A DNA stretch of 46,981 nucleotides from Eubacteriaceae bacterium. Lineage in GTDB: Bacteria > Bacillota > Clostridia > Lachnospirales > Lachnospiraceae. Within the stretch, counting starts at the first letter, position 1. The number at the start of each line of letters is the position of its first letter. Positions 40,916-46,981 of this stretch are shown in pieces. The stretch covers positions 1 through 46,981 of the forward strand of contig CAJTCR010000041.1 of NCBI GenBank assembly GCA_910574915.1, given 5' to 3'. The translations under genes were made by a program, and so were the position numbers. A model generated the notes under the pieces. The model searched no databases and was not told the DNA's origin. It saw only the letters and a program-made list of their open reading frames with translations.

Positions 40916-41110
40916 ATGCAAAATATACAGACACAATGGCTGTTATGTCCTGTCTGCAACCACAAAACAAGAATCAGATTGCGGCAGGATACAGTCATTG
41001 AAAGGCTGCCGTTATACTGTCCCAAATGTAGAAAAGAAATACTTGTCAATGTGAAACAACTAAATATAAATATTATCAGAGAGCCAGACGCACAGACGCA
41101 GAGCCGATAA
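40916..41110 (+). CDS. Cysteine-rich KTR-domain protein (64 aa)
   Basis: CPVCNHKTRIRLR and CPKCRKEI form a zinc-ribbon, with the KTR signature in between. Such proteins are common downstream of cargo genes in Tn916-like elements. AAGGAG stands 9 bases before the ATG. A terminator follows, so it closes the marR-MATE operon. Function unknown. Confidence 0.85.
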   Translation: MQNIQTQWLLCPVCNHKTRIRLRQDTVIERLPLYCPKCRKEILVNVKQLNINIIREPDAQTQSR

Positions 41111-41145
41111 TACGCAGATTAAAAATGCGGTTGTCGGTTTTTTTT
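41104..41145 (+). terminator. Terminator of the marR-MATE-KTR operon
   Basis: CCGA..CGCA pairs with TGCG..TCGG and is followed by eight T's. It overlaps the last codon of the KTR gene. Confidence 0.72.
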
Positions 41146-41210
41146 GTAAATATGTGCTTCAGACGTGATTGAAAGCCGCTATTTCTTTCTGAATACAGGA
41201 TAAAGCGGAC

Positions 41211-41297
41211 GTGTATTAAAGGTACCCATTTTTAAGGATATGGCGGTATCAAATGCTAAAAAGCATTGGAGGTATCGCCATGTCTTTTTTGTTGTAG
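41211..41297 (+). promoter_or_regulatory. Conserved leader with very short leader peptide (copy 2)
   Basis: GTGTATTAAA, CCCATTTTTAAGGATATGGC and GGTATC match copy 1 at 35,482. Here a small hairpin (AATGCT...AGCATT, 41,252-41,267) stands before the ribosome binding site, and the peptide is only MSFLL. The gap 41,146-41,471 holds nothing else I can name. The Tn916-like sigma gene follows about 175 bases downstream. Confidence 0.5.
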
Positions 41298-41471
41298 CAA
41301 CTTATCAAAAAAATCCTGTTTTGTGAAATGGGATTTTCTGCCTATGAATATGAATACACATATCATTTAGTATGTCTTAATAACTCGCATTACTCAAATG
41401 CTTGTACTGCTTCATGCTGTACGACGTTTGCTGTAATAGCCCCCTACTGGGAAGAAAGGGGGTGAGAGAAA

Positions 41472-41912
41472 ATGAGATATTCTGAACAGTTCATGGAACA
41501 TATCGAATATGCGTTTCATGCGTTCTGTAAGATTGTCCTGCGCCATGAAGCTATGAACGCATGGCGGGATTTGAAGCGGAAAGAAGAACGGGAAATATCC
41601 CTCGACTATCTGATGTCAGAACGATATTTTGAGCCGTCTGCTATGGACAGCTATTTTGAAAGGCAGGACAAGCCGACGGTATTTCTTGTGTCGGGAAAGG
41701 AAGTTATCGTTGATGATGAACGGTTAGCAATGGCATTATCAAGACTGCCGCAATTAAGGCGGGAAGTCCTATTGCTTTATTACTTTGTCGGTTATCGTGA
41801 TGAAGCAATCGGCAGGCTGTACGGGCGTTGCAGGAGTACGATAAACCGCAGGAGAAATGTTGCACTGAAACAGTTACGGAAAGAATGGGAGAGATTGAAA
41901 CATGAGGAATAA
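41472..41912 (+). CDS. Sigma-70-family regulator, Tn916 orf7-like
   Basis: 146 aa with a region 4 helix-turn-helix at the end (RLPQLRREVLLLYYFVGYRD EAIGRLYGRCRSTINRRR). It matches the small sigma-like protein that, in Tn916-type elements, stands before orf8, xis and int and activates transfer functions. AAAGGGGGTGA precedes the ATG. It overlaps the next gene by 11 bases. The xis and int genes expected further on are missing. Confidence 0.85.
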   Translation: MRYSEQFMEHIEYAFHAFCKIVLRHEAMNAWRDLKRKEEREISLDYLMSERYFEPSAMDSYFERQDKPTVFLVSGKEVIVDDERLAMALSRLPQLRREVLLLYYFVGYRDEAIGRLYGRCRSTINRRRNVALKQLRKEWERLKHEE

Positions 41913-42105
41913 AAAACTGATACCTTTTGAGGTAATCGAAAAAGCCGTTGCCGGAGAGCCGGAAGCGGTAGACGCAGTATTGCGGCACTACACCGCACAC
42001 ATCAAATATCTGTCTATGTATAAGGGGCATATCAATGACGACACACAGGACAGATTAAAGGCTAAACTCGTTGAAGCTATGTTGAAATCCCGCTTCGACC
42101 GATAG
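41902..42105 (+). CDS. Tn916 orf8-like helix-turn-helix protein (67 aa)
   Basis: The sequence (PFEVIEKAVAGEPEAVDAVL RHYTAHIKYLS) matches the small helix-turn-helix_16 family encoded after the orf7-like gene in Tn916-type elements. It is translationally coupled to it. Regulatory, DNA-binding role by family. Confidence 0.87.
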   Translation: MRNKKLIPFEVIEKAVAGEPEAVDAVLRHYTAHIKYLSMYKGHINDDTQDRLKAKLVEAMLKSRFDR

Positions 42106-42111
42106 GGAGTA

Positions 42112-42181
42112 GCAAAGACGGGAAAAGCTGTCAAGGGTAAACTTCGCGCTACGCGCCCTTGACAGCTTTTCCCGCCTTTGC
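42112..42181 (+). terminator. Long hairpin after the orf8-like gene
   Basis: Two 26-base arms (start GCAAAGACGGGAAAAGC; end GCTTTTCCCGCCTTTGC) differ at one position, and the loop contains CGCGCTACGCG. It has no T-run, but its size makes it a strong block to transcription. Similar hairpins stand at this place in Tn916-like elements. Confidence 0.7.
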
Positions 42182-42550
42182 TTGTGGGTAGTCAAGAGGG
42201 CGAAATCAGCAGACTGCTTTCGCGCTCAATCCAGTATGGAATGATAGTTACACGATAGAGGGTGTTTCCCGCTTGATTTAAGTGCATTACAGCGGCGATA
42301 AGGACAAGGGTAAGGGTTTTATACTCCTACCCTTAAAAACGGTGTTCTATTGCGTAACATAGTAGACAATATTTCTTTGTACTGCCGTTTCCATTCCATT
42401 CTTTTCCATTCCTGCGGCTCTGTCGCTATATCGTGCTTCAAAGGAAAGGGGTTAGGGGAAAGGATAGGAAAGGAATAGATATTTGATTAAATCCGTATTT
42501 GGTTTTTCTTTAGTTAGTTATATCTTTATTTAATTGCGTTGGATTTTCCG

Positions 42551-42685
42551 ATGTCGGATAACCCGGTGTCGGAAAATCCAATATCGGATAATCCAACACC
42601 GGAAGTTGCTACGGTGTTCAAAATCCGTCTAATCCAATCACTTTATAAAACTACTGCTTTCTTGGGTAGGTATGTTACGCAGTAG
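42551..42685 (+). pseudogene. Remnant of a RepA_N-type replication initiator gene
   Basis: The frame reads ALDFP, then SDNPVSENPISDNP, a repeat typical of RepA_N-type or accompanying replication proteins in Tn1549-like elements, and soon stops. An in-frame stop lies upstream at about 42,514. The rest of the gene is absent. Its position before parA is the usual one for repA. Low-complexity repeats make this call tentative. Confidence 0.4.
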
Positions 42686-42941
42686 AGGCTAAAAAGTCCT
42701 TGATTTATGCGGCTTTCAGAGCATGGAAAACACTTAGACGATATTTTATATCCCTACCCTCAAAAATAGCGTTCTATTGCGTAATAGAAAAGCAGAGAAC
42801 CGACCACTAATGAAAGTGATATGTTCTCTGCTCTTGCTTGCACTCTGTTTGTCAGCGTTGATGATAAGTTGTTGTAAATACTTCCTTATTAACGTAAAAC
42901 TAAGGTTTTCCGGGGTTTTCTTATACCCAAACAAGCTGATA

Positions 42942-43158
42942 TAGTTTGACCTGATTTGACACAACGAGAGCCATTTTCACCCAATTTTTAGTGGTTAAAA
43001 ATAGGACAACCGGCAAAAATGGAGGTAAAAAACGGGCTTAGTGGTTAAAAAATAGGACAACCACAGCCCTGATTTCGGGGTATTTCAGAGGCGATTTTTA
43101 CTCCCTCTCACCCCTCAATTTATACGAGAACAGTTTGGCGTAGTTTGACCGAATTTGA
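42942..43158. repeat. Iteron-like direct repeats upstream of parA
   Basis: TTAGTGGTTAAAAATAGGAC (42,988-43,011, with AACC) recurs at 43,038-43,062 with one extra A. TAGTTTGACC-N2-ATTTGA occurs at 42,942-42,959 and 43,141-43,158. Further left, TTCTATTGCGTAA is shared by 42,345 and 42,769. In the gene-free stretch 42,182-43,320 these are the only ordered features apart from the repA remnant. They may be replication or partition sites. Confidence 0.5.
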
Positions 43159-43331
43159 ATAATTGAATATGATTTTAATGCAGGCACTCAGTATTTTTTG
43201 CTGGGTGCTTTTTGCGTTTCCGGGGAACTGTATTCCGGGATCAGAAAAAGCCGTCACTTTTCAATTTATGAAGTGGCGGCTTTTTCTATTTCCAGAAGCA
43301 ACCACAACGAATTAGAAACGAGGTGATTATC

Positions 43332-43985
43332 TTGAACACGCAAATCATCGCCATCGCCAACCAAAAGGGAGGTGTGGGCAAGACCACAACCTGTGCCAAC
43401 TTAGGGATTGGGCTGGCACAGGCCGGAAAGAAAGTGCTTCTCATTGACGGGGACCCGCAGGGGAGCCTGACCATGCACAAGGCAAAAGAGGAACAGAGAG
43501 CCGCCCCAATCTATCCCCACTCCGCCGCCTATGCGTCCGAGCATGGGGAGATGGCGCAGTACCGCGCCTCCCTGCAAGCCAGTCTTGCCTGCAAAGAAGC
43601 CACCCGGCAGGCCATCAGCGCCCACTATGGGGATAACCGCTTGAATACCGAGGCCGCTGTCAAAGAAGTGCTGGAACAGTTCGGGCCGGAGCGTATGCAG
43701 GTTATCCTTGCCAATACGGTGCTGAAAAAGGAGCATGACGGGCGCATCTCCCGCGATAACAAAGCCTGGGCGAAAACAATCCCCATGCCGGAGGATGGCG
43801 GCGATCCCCGCCACAGCTATGTCCTGGTGGTGGATAAGGTCAACCCCGGCCTGACCGACCTGTTTTTGAAGCAGGCGCGGAAAGTCCTTCAAGCCCCGGA
43901 GAAAGGCTCCGTCCTGGAAAAACTCAAACAGGAGCCGCCGGAACGCAAACCCGCCGCCCCTAAGAAACGGGAACCGGAACGATGA
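43332..43985 (+). CDS. Chimeric gene: ParA N-terminus fused to DUF3849 domain
   Basis: Residues 1-47 are a ParA ATPase start, with Walker A KGGVGKTT (12-19) and [12 protein letters not shown]. From about residue 48 it turns into a DUF3849-type protein ([20 protein letters not shown], then [18 protein letters not shown] and [13 protein letters not shown]), a family normally encoded near the LtrC/ArdC and mobC genes. The rest of ParA is missing, so it cannot work as an ATPase. The join at about 43,472 follows a GGGAG that suits an internal start at ATG 43,473, so intact DUF3849 may still be made. It looks like the scar of a deletion that removed everything between parA and DUF3849. Start: TTG at 43,332, or GTG at 43,323. 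Confidence 0.82.
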   Translation: MNTQIIAIANQKGGVGKTTTCANLGIGLAQAGKKVLLIDGDPQGSLTMHKAKEEQRAAPIYPHSAAYASEHGEMAQYRASLQASLACKEATRQAISAHYGDNRLNTEAAVKEVLEQFGPERMQVILANTVLKKEHDGRISRDNKAWAKTIPMPEDGGDPRHSYVLVVDKVNPGLTDLFLKQARKVLQAPEKGSVLEKLKQEPPERKPAAPKKREPER

Positions 43986-44326
43986 GCGCGGCAAAGCGGA
44001 AACGGGAGGTACAGGTGAATTTCCGGGTTTCCCCGGAGGAGCTGGCTCTGATTGAGCAGAAAATGTCCCAGCTTGGAACCGTCAACCGGGAAGCCTACCT
44101 GCGGAAAATGGCGCTGGACGGGTATGTGGTAAAGCTGGATTTGCCGGAACTGAAGGAGCTGGTGTCCCTGATGCGCTATTCCAGCAACAACTTAAACCAG
44201 CTGACCCGTAAAGTGCATGAAACCGGGCGGGTTTATGACGCTGATTTGGAAGATATATCCCAGCGGCAGGAACAGCTTTGGGAGGGTGTGCAGAAGATAC
44301 TGGTCCAGCTTTCCAAGCTCTCCTGA
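43982..44326 (+). CDS. mobC: MobC-like relaxosome accessory protein
   Basis: 114 aa with the MobC pattern: [39 protein letters not shown], and the signature [15 protein letters not shown] near 61-75. It is clearly related to module B's mobC. ATGA overlap with the chimeric parA/DUF3849 gene. It would serve the relaxase at 46,290, now split from it by the AbiE operon. Confidence 0.9.
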   Translation: MSAAKRKREVQVNFRVSPEELALIEQKMSQLGTVNREAYLRKMALDGYVVKLDLPELKELVSLMRYSSNNLNQLTRKVHETGRVYDADLEDISQRQEQLWEGVQKILVQLSKLS

Positions 44327-44406
44327 CCGGATAGTTTGCTCCATCTGCGGAGGGAGGAACGGCGTTCTTCGCCGCGCCTTCCTCCGCTTTTTCTTTTTGC
44401 CGCTAT

Positions 44407-44450
44407 TTCCTTTCGTGCTACAATCATGTATAATAGTAGCACGAAAGGAA
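44407..44450 (+). promoter_or_regulatory. AbiE operon promoter within a 15-bp perfect inverted repeat
   Basis: TTCCTTTCGTGCTAC (44,407-44,421) and GTAGCACGAAAGGAA (44,436-44,450) enclose a -10 TATAAT (44,429-44,434). The right arm also covers the ribosome binding site (AAGGAAG). AbiEi antitoxins are known to repress their own operon by binding inverted repeats, so this is the probable operator. Confidence 0.8.
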
Positions 44451-44458
44451 GTGAGGGC

Positions 44459-45052
44459 ATGACACAGTTTGAACAGCTGGACACGATTTTAGAGGGACAA
44501 CACGGTATGCTCCAAACATCAGAGGTGGTGAAACGGGGAATTCCAAAATCCGTTTTTTACAACTATGTGAAGGAAAAAGAATTGGAACAGGCGGCACATG
44601 GGGTTTATGTATCGCCGGATGCCTGGGTCGATGGGATGTACCTGCTCCATTTACGATGCAGCCAGGGGATTTTTTCTCATGAAACGGCGCTGTTTTTCCA
44701 TGATCTGACCGACCGGGAGCCTTCCCCCTATTCCATTACCGTCAGACGGGGATACAGCACGACCAGATTGAAAGCGGACGGGATTTTGGTCTACACCATA
44801 AAACCGGAGCTGCATGACGTCGGAAAGAGTACGGCTCGAACCCCTTTCGGGCATACGGTTCCGGCTTATGATATGGAGCGGACCATCTGCGACCTGCTTC
44901 GCTGCCGGAGCAGCATTGAGATGCAGACATTTCAAGGGGCGCTCAAAATGTACGCCCGCAGGAAAGAGAAAAACCTGCGGAGGCTGATGCAGTATGCAGG
45001 GCTGTTCCGGGTTGAAAAAATTTTGCGGCAGTATTTGGAGGTGCTATTATGA
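44459..45052 (+). CDS. abiEi: AbiEi-type antitoxin / transcriptional repressor
   Basis: 197 aa. The N-terminal winged-helix (1-~60: GMLQTSEVVKRGIPKSVFYN YVKE) and the middle region (YVSPDAWVDGMYLLHLRC, then HETALFFHDLTDREP) match AbiEi of type IV toxin-antitoxin and abortive infection systems. The C-terminus is basic. It overlaps abiEii by 4 bases. It represses the operon and counters the toxin. Confidence 0.88.
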   Translation: MTQFEQLDTILEGQHGMLQTSEVVKRGIPKSVFYNYVKEKELEQAAHGVYVSPDAWVDGMYLLHLRCSQGIFSHETALFFHDLTDREPSPYSITVRRGYSTTRLKADGILVYTIKPELHDVGKSTARTPFGHTVPAYDMERTICDLLRCRSSIEMQTFQGALKMYARRKEKNLRRLMQYAGLFRVEKILRQYLEVLL

Positions 45053-45903
45053 TAAAGACAGCAAGGCAGCTGAAAGATTTGATCCGCAATCTCGCAAAGG
45101 AGAAATCGGCGGACGCACAGATTTTGATGCGGAACTATATGATGGAGCGTTTCCTGGAACGTATTTCCCTTTCTGAATATCGGGATAACTTTATTTTGAA
45201 AGGCGGGATGCTGGTTGCCGCAATGGTAGGGTTGGATGCCCGGTCTACAATGGATTTAGACGCAACCGTCAGAGGGGCCAGCGTGAATGTGGAGGACATT
45301 GAAAATCTGATGTCCTCTATCATAGCAGTCCCCATTGAGGACGGTGTGGAGTTCCAGGTGAAAAGCATTTCGGAAATCATGGACGAGGCCGAGTATCCGG
45401 GGATTCGGGTCAGCATGGCCACTGTCTTTGACGGGGTGGTGACGCCGCTGAAAATTGATATTTCTACCGGGGATGTGATTACGCCGAGGGCAGTCCGGTA
45501 CAGGTTCCGGCTTATGCTGGAGGAACGCTCCATTGATATTTGGGCGTACAATCTGGAAACCGTACTTGCGGAAAAGCTGGAAACAATGATTGCCCGGACC
45601 ATAACAAACACCCGTATGAGGGATTTTTATGACCTCTACATTCTGGAACAGCTTCATGGAAGATCGCTGGATTCCGATATTCTCCGCCACGCGCTCCTTG
45701 CTACCGCCCGCAAGCGCGGGACCGAGAGGCGTTTGAAAGAAGCGAAGGAAGTGTTTTCCGAAGTAGAAAACAGCCATGCGATGCAGGCGCTCTGGTCCGC
45801 TTACCGCAGGAAATTTTCCTATGCGGCTGATCTGGAATGGAACACCGTTATGGGGGCGGTCCACCGTTTGTATGCTCTGACAGAGGACAGTGAATCGGAA
45901 TGA
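45049..45903 (+). CDS. abiEii: AbiEii-type nucleotidyltransferase toxin
   Basis: 284 aa. The nucleotidyltransferase core has LKGGMLVAAM and, 16 residues on, the acidic pair of STMDLDATV; a third acidic residue is in LKIDIS. Further on, NLETVLAEKLETMIAR is a conserved AbiEii segment. Family members add nucleotides to tRNA acceptor ends or use GTP, and so stop growth after phage infection. It is coupled by ATGA to both the antitoxin and the zinc-ribbon gene after it. Confidence 0.9.
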   Translation: MIKTARQLKDLIRNLAKEKSADAQILMRNYMMERFLERISLSEYRDNFILKGGMLVAAMVGLDARSTMDLDATVRGASVNVEDIENLMSSIIAVPIEDGVEFQVKSISEIMDEAEYPGIRVSMATVFDGVVTPLKIDISTGDVITPRAVRYRFRLMLEERSIDIWAYNLETVLAEKLETMIARTITNTRMRDFYDLYILEQLHGRSLDSDILRHALLATARKRGTERRLKEAKEVFSEVENSHAMQALWSAYRRKFSYAADLEWNTVMGAVHRLYALTEDSESE

Positions 45904-46232
45904 AAAAGCGCGGGCATTACTGCAAAATCTGCGGTGAGTATAAATCAAACGAAAAGTTTTCGGGTAAAGGCCATGCGGCGCATATCTGCAAAACGTGCGC
46001 CTCCCTGCCGCCGGAAAAGAAATCTGAAATGGCGGCAATGAACCGCCTGCTGAATCTCCCCTGGCGGCTTTCAAAGGAGCAGATTTCCTGGCTGAAAAAG
46101 AAGATGCACGATAAACGCCCGGACATTCGGGCGCTCGCAAAGGAACAATATGAAATGCGCTTTTCGCCAGCCCGGTTCGAGGAGGATGAACCAAACGGAG
46201 ATTTCACAGATTTTCCCTATGACATACTTTGA
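45900..46232 (+). CDS. Zinc-ribbon protein in the AbiE operon (110 aa)
   Basis: The N-terminus has CKICGEYKSNEKFSGKGHAA followed by CKTC, a four-Cys zinc-ribbon. The remainder is helical and charged, and ends FTDFPYDIL. It begins with a 4-base overlap of the abiEii stop, so it is the third member of the operon. I do not know a function. It may modulate or replace the antitoxin, or have become attached as part of the cassette. Confidence 0.75.
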   Translation: MKKRGHYCKICGEYKSNEKFSGKGHAAHICKTCASLPPEKKSEMAAMNRLLNLPWRLSKEQISWLKKKMHDKRPDIRALAKEQYEMRFSPARFEEDEPNGDFTDFPYDIL

Positions 46233-46241
46233 ATAACCAGC

Positions 46242-46272
46242 AACGGCCTGTTCATCAGGCCGTTATTTTTTT
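46242..46272 (+). terminator. Terminator of the AbiE operon
   Basis: AACGGCCTG-TTCAT-CAGGCCGTT, a perfect 9-bp stem, then A and seven T's. It isolates the AbiE operon from the relaxase gene that follows. Confidence 0.88.
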
Positions 46273-46289
46273 GAGAGGAGGATTCCATC

Positions 46290-46865
46290 ATGGCAACCAC
46301 ACGCATCATGCCGCTGCACATTGGCAAAGGCCGCACCGAAAGTCAGGCAGTCAGTGACATTATCGACTATGTATCCAACCCACAAAAGACAGATAACGGC
46401 AGGCTCGTCACCGGCTTTGCGTGTGACAGCCGGATAGCCGACGCCGAGTTTCTGTTGGCAAAACGGGAGTACATTTCTACCACCGGACGGGTACGCGGCG
46501 CGGACGATGTGCTGGCCTACCATGTCCGGCAGTCCTTTGTCCCCGGCGAGATTACCCCGGAAGAAGCCAACCGGCTGGGCGTGGAGTTTGCAAAGCGGTT
46601 CACCAAGGGCAGTCACGCCTTTGCGGTCTGTACCCATATCGACAAGTCCCATATCCATAACCACATCATCTGGAACGCGGTCAATCTGAACTGTGACCGG
46701 AAATTCCGAAACTTTTGGGGCAGCACCCGCGCGGTCCGGCGGCTCAACGATACTATCTGCGTTGAGAACGGCTATTCCATTGTAGAGGACCCAAAACCGC
46801 AGCGCCAGGAGCCGGATGGCTATCCTGGGGCATTGCTTGCCTACGTTATAGGAACATTCCTATAA
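46290..46865 (+). pseudogene. Relaxase gene, truncated after the catalytic domain
   Basis: The N-terminal 170 residues are a Relaxase/mobilization nuclease domain with the His motif HIDKSHIHNHI and a good AGGAGG before the ATG. They are similar to module B's relaxase (EFLLAKREY, GEITPEEANRLG, RKFRNFWGS). After SIVEDPKP the sequence stops resembling a relaxase, and the frame ends at 46,865 inside AT-rich DNA. The full protein should be about 450-500 aa, so ~60% is lost. Nicking may be possible in principle, but transfer by this copy is unlikely. Confidence 0.85.
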
Positions 46866-46954
46866 ACGTGGTTATAGGAACAAAATTTTTATCGGAACAA
46901 GTTACAAGAATCCTTGAAAATACAAGGATACAGCGGTAAAAAGTTCCGATAAAA
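46846..46954. repeat. TTATAGGAAC repeat cluster at the relaxase break
   Basis: GTTATAGGAA-CA-TTCCTATAA (46,845-46,865) is an inverted repeat; TTATAGGAACA recurs at 46,872-46,882. ATTTTTATCGGAAC (46,886-46,897) has its exact reverse complement further right at 46,942-46,956. The cluster is the terminus of whatever AT-rich DNA interrupts the relaxase, and looks like recombinase binding arms. The window ends before any gene of it is seen. Confidence 0.55.
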
Positions 46955-46981
46955 ATTCAACTATGCCAGGAAATTGTGTAC

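Noticed and set aside
42746..42964. 72-codon minus-strand frame in the repeat region
   Set aside because: No ribosome binding site and no recognisable sequence; it covers repeat-like DNA.

Overview
The window is a mosaic of mobile DNA from a Gram-positive anaerobe, most likely a gut Clostridia (Oscillospiraceae/Lachnospiraceae type). The evidence is gene content: strong AGGAGG ribosome binding sites, Tn1549/Tn916-like conjugation genes (PrgI, VirB4/TraE, TrbL-like, Maff2, CD1108, DUF4315, DUF4366), Tn4451-type large serine recombinases and AbiE. I see no rRNA, tRNA, CRISPR array or housekeeping gene. The conjugation modules are GC-rich; the cargo and joints are AT-rich.

Module A (about 105-11,889, minus strand) is a tightly coupled transfer operon. 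In transcription order it holds the 3' end of maff2, trbL-like, prgI, virB4, an unknown gene, a CHAP-type CD1108 wall hydrolase, DUF4315, DUF4366, two unknown genes, topB, an unknown gene and a CHC2-primase/ArdC fusion. Both ends are broken: maff2 lacks its 5' part, and the ArdC-like C-terminus runs into AT-rich DNA at the left edge. A small tnpX/tnpW recombinase unit (11,896-13,966), flanked by 12-bp near-identical direct repeats, sits at the maff2 break.

Module B (about 13,970-38,740, plus strand) is a nearly complete second integrative conjugative element. It runs parB, DUF4406, ardA, pcfB, virD4, maff2, trbL-like, a SpoVG-domain gene, two DNA methyltransferases, prgI, virB4, an NlpC/P60-type CD1108, DUF4315, DUF4366, two Cys-rich genes, mobC, an ApeA-like HEPN defence gene as AT-rich cargo, relaxase, an XRE / XRE-TPR / M23-peptidase cassette (AT-rich cargo), a sigma-like gene, a structured probable ncRNA, DUF6870 and a large serine recombinase. 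Its most striking feature is a palindrome, GGGACA-N3-TGTCCC. I find 14 copies, only between 14.68 and 36.98 kb, almost all at gene junctions or inside the first or last codons of genes. A ParB-like protein with AT-hook-like motifs opens the element, and I propose it, or an unidentified regulator, as the binder.

Module C (about 38,740-46,865, plus strand) is a composite. It holds a MarR/MATE efflux cassette with a clear operator, a KTR Cys-rich protein, orphan Tn916-like regulators (orf7/orf8-like) without xis/int, a repA remnant, iteron-like repeats, a parA 5' end fused to a DUF3849 gene, mobC, an AbiEi/AbiEii/zinc-ribbon operon behind a 15-bp perfect inverted repeat, and a truncated relaxase. 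The relaxase breaks into AT-rich DNA with TTATAGGAAC repeats at the right edge. Modules A and C look like the two halves of one Tn1549-like element, or of two related ones, now in opposite orientation around module B.
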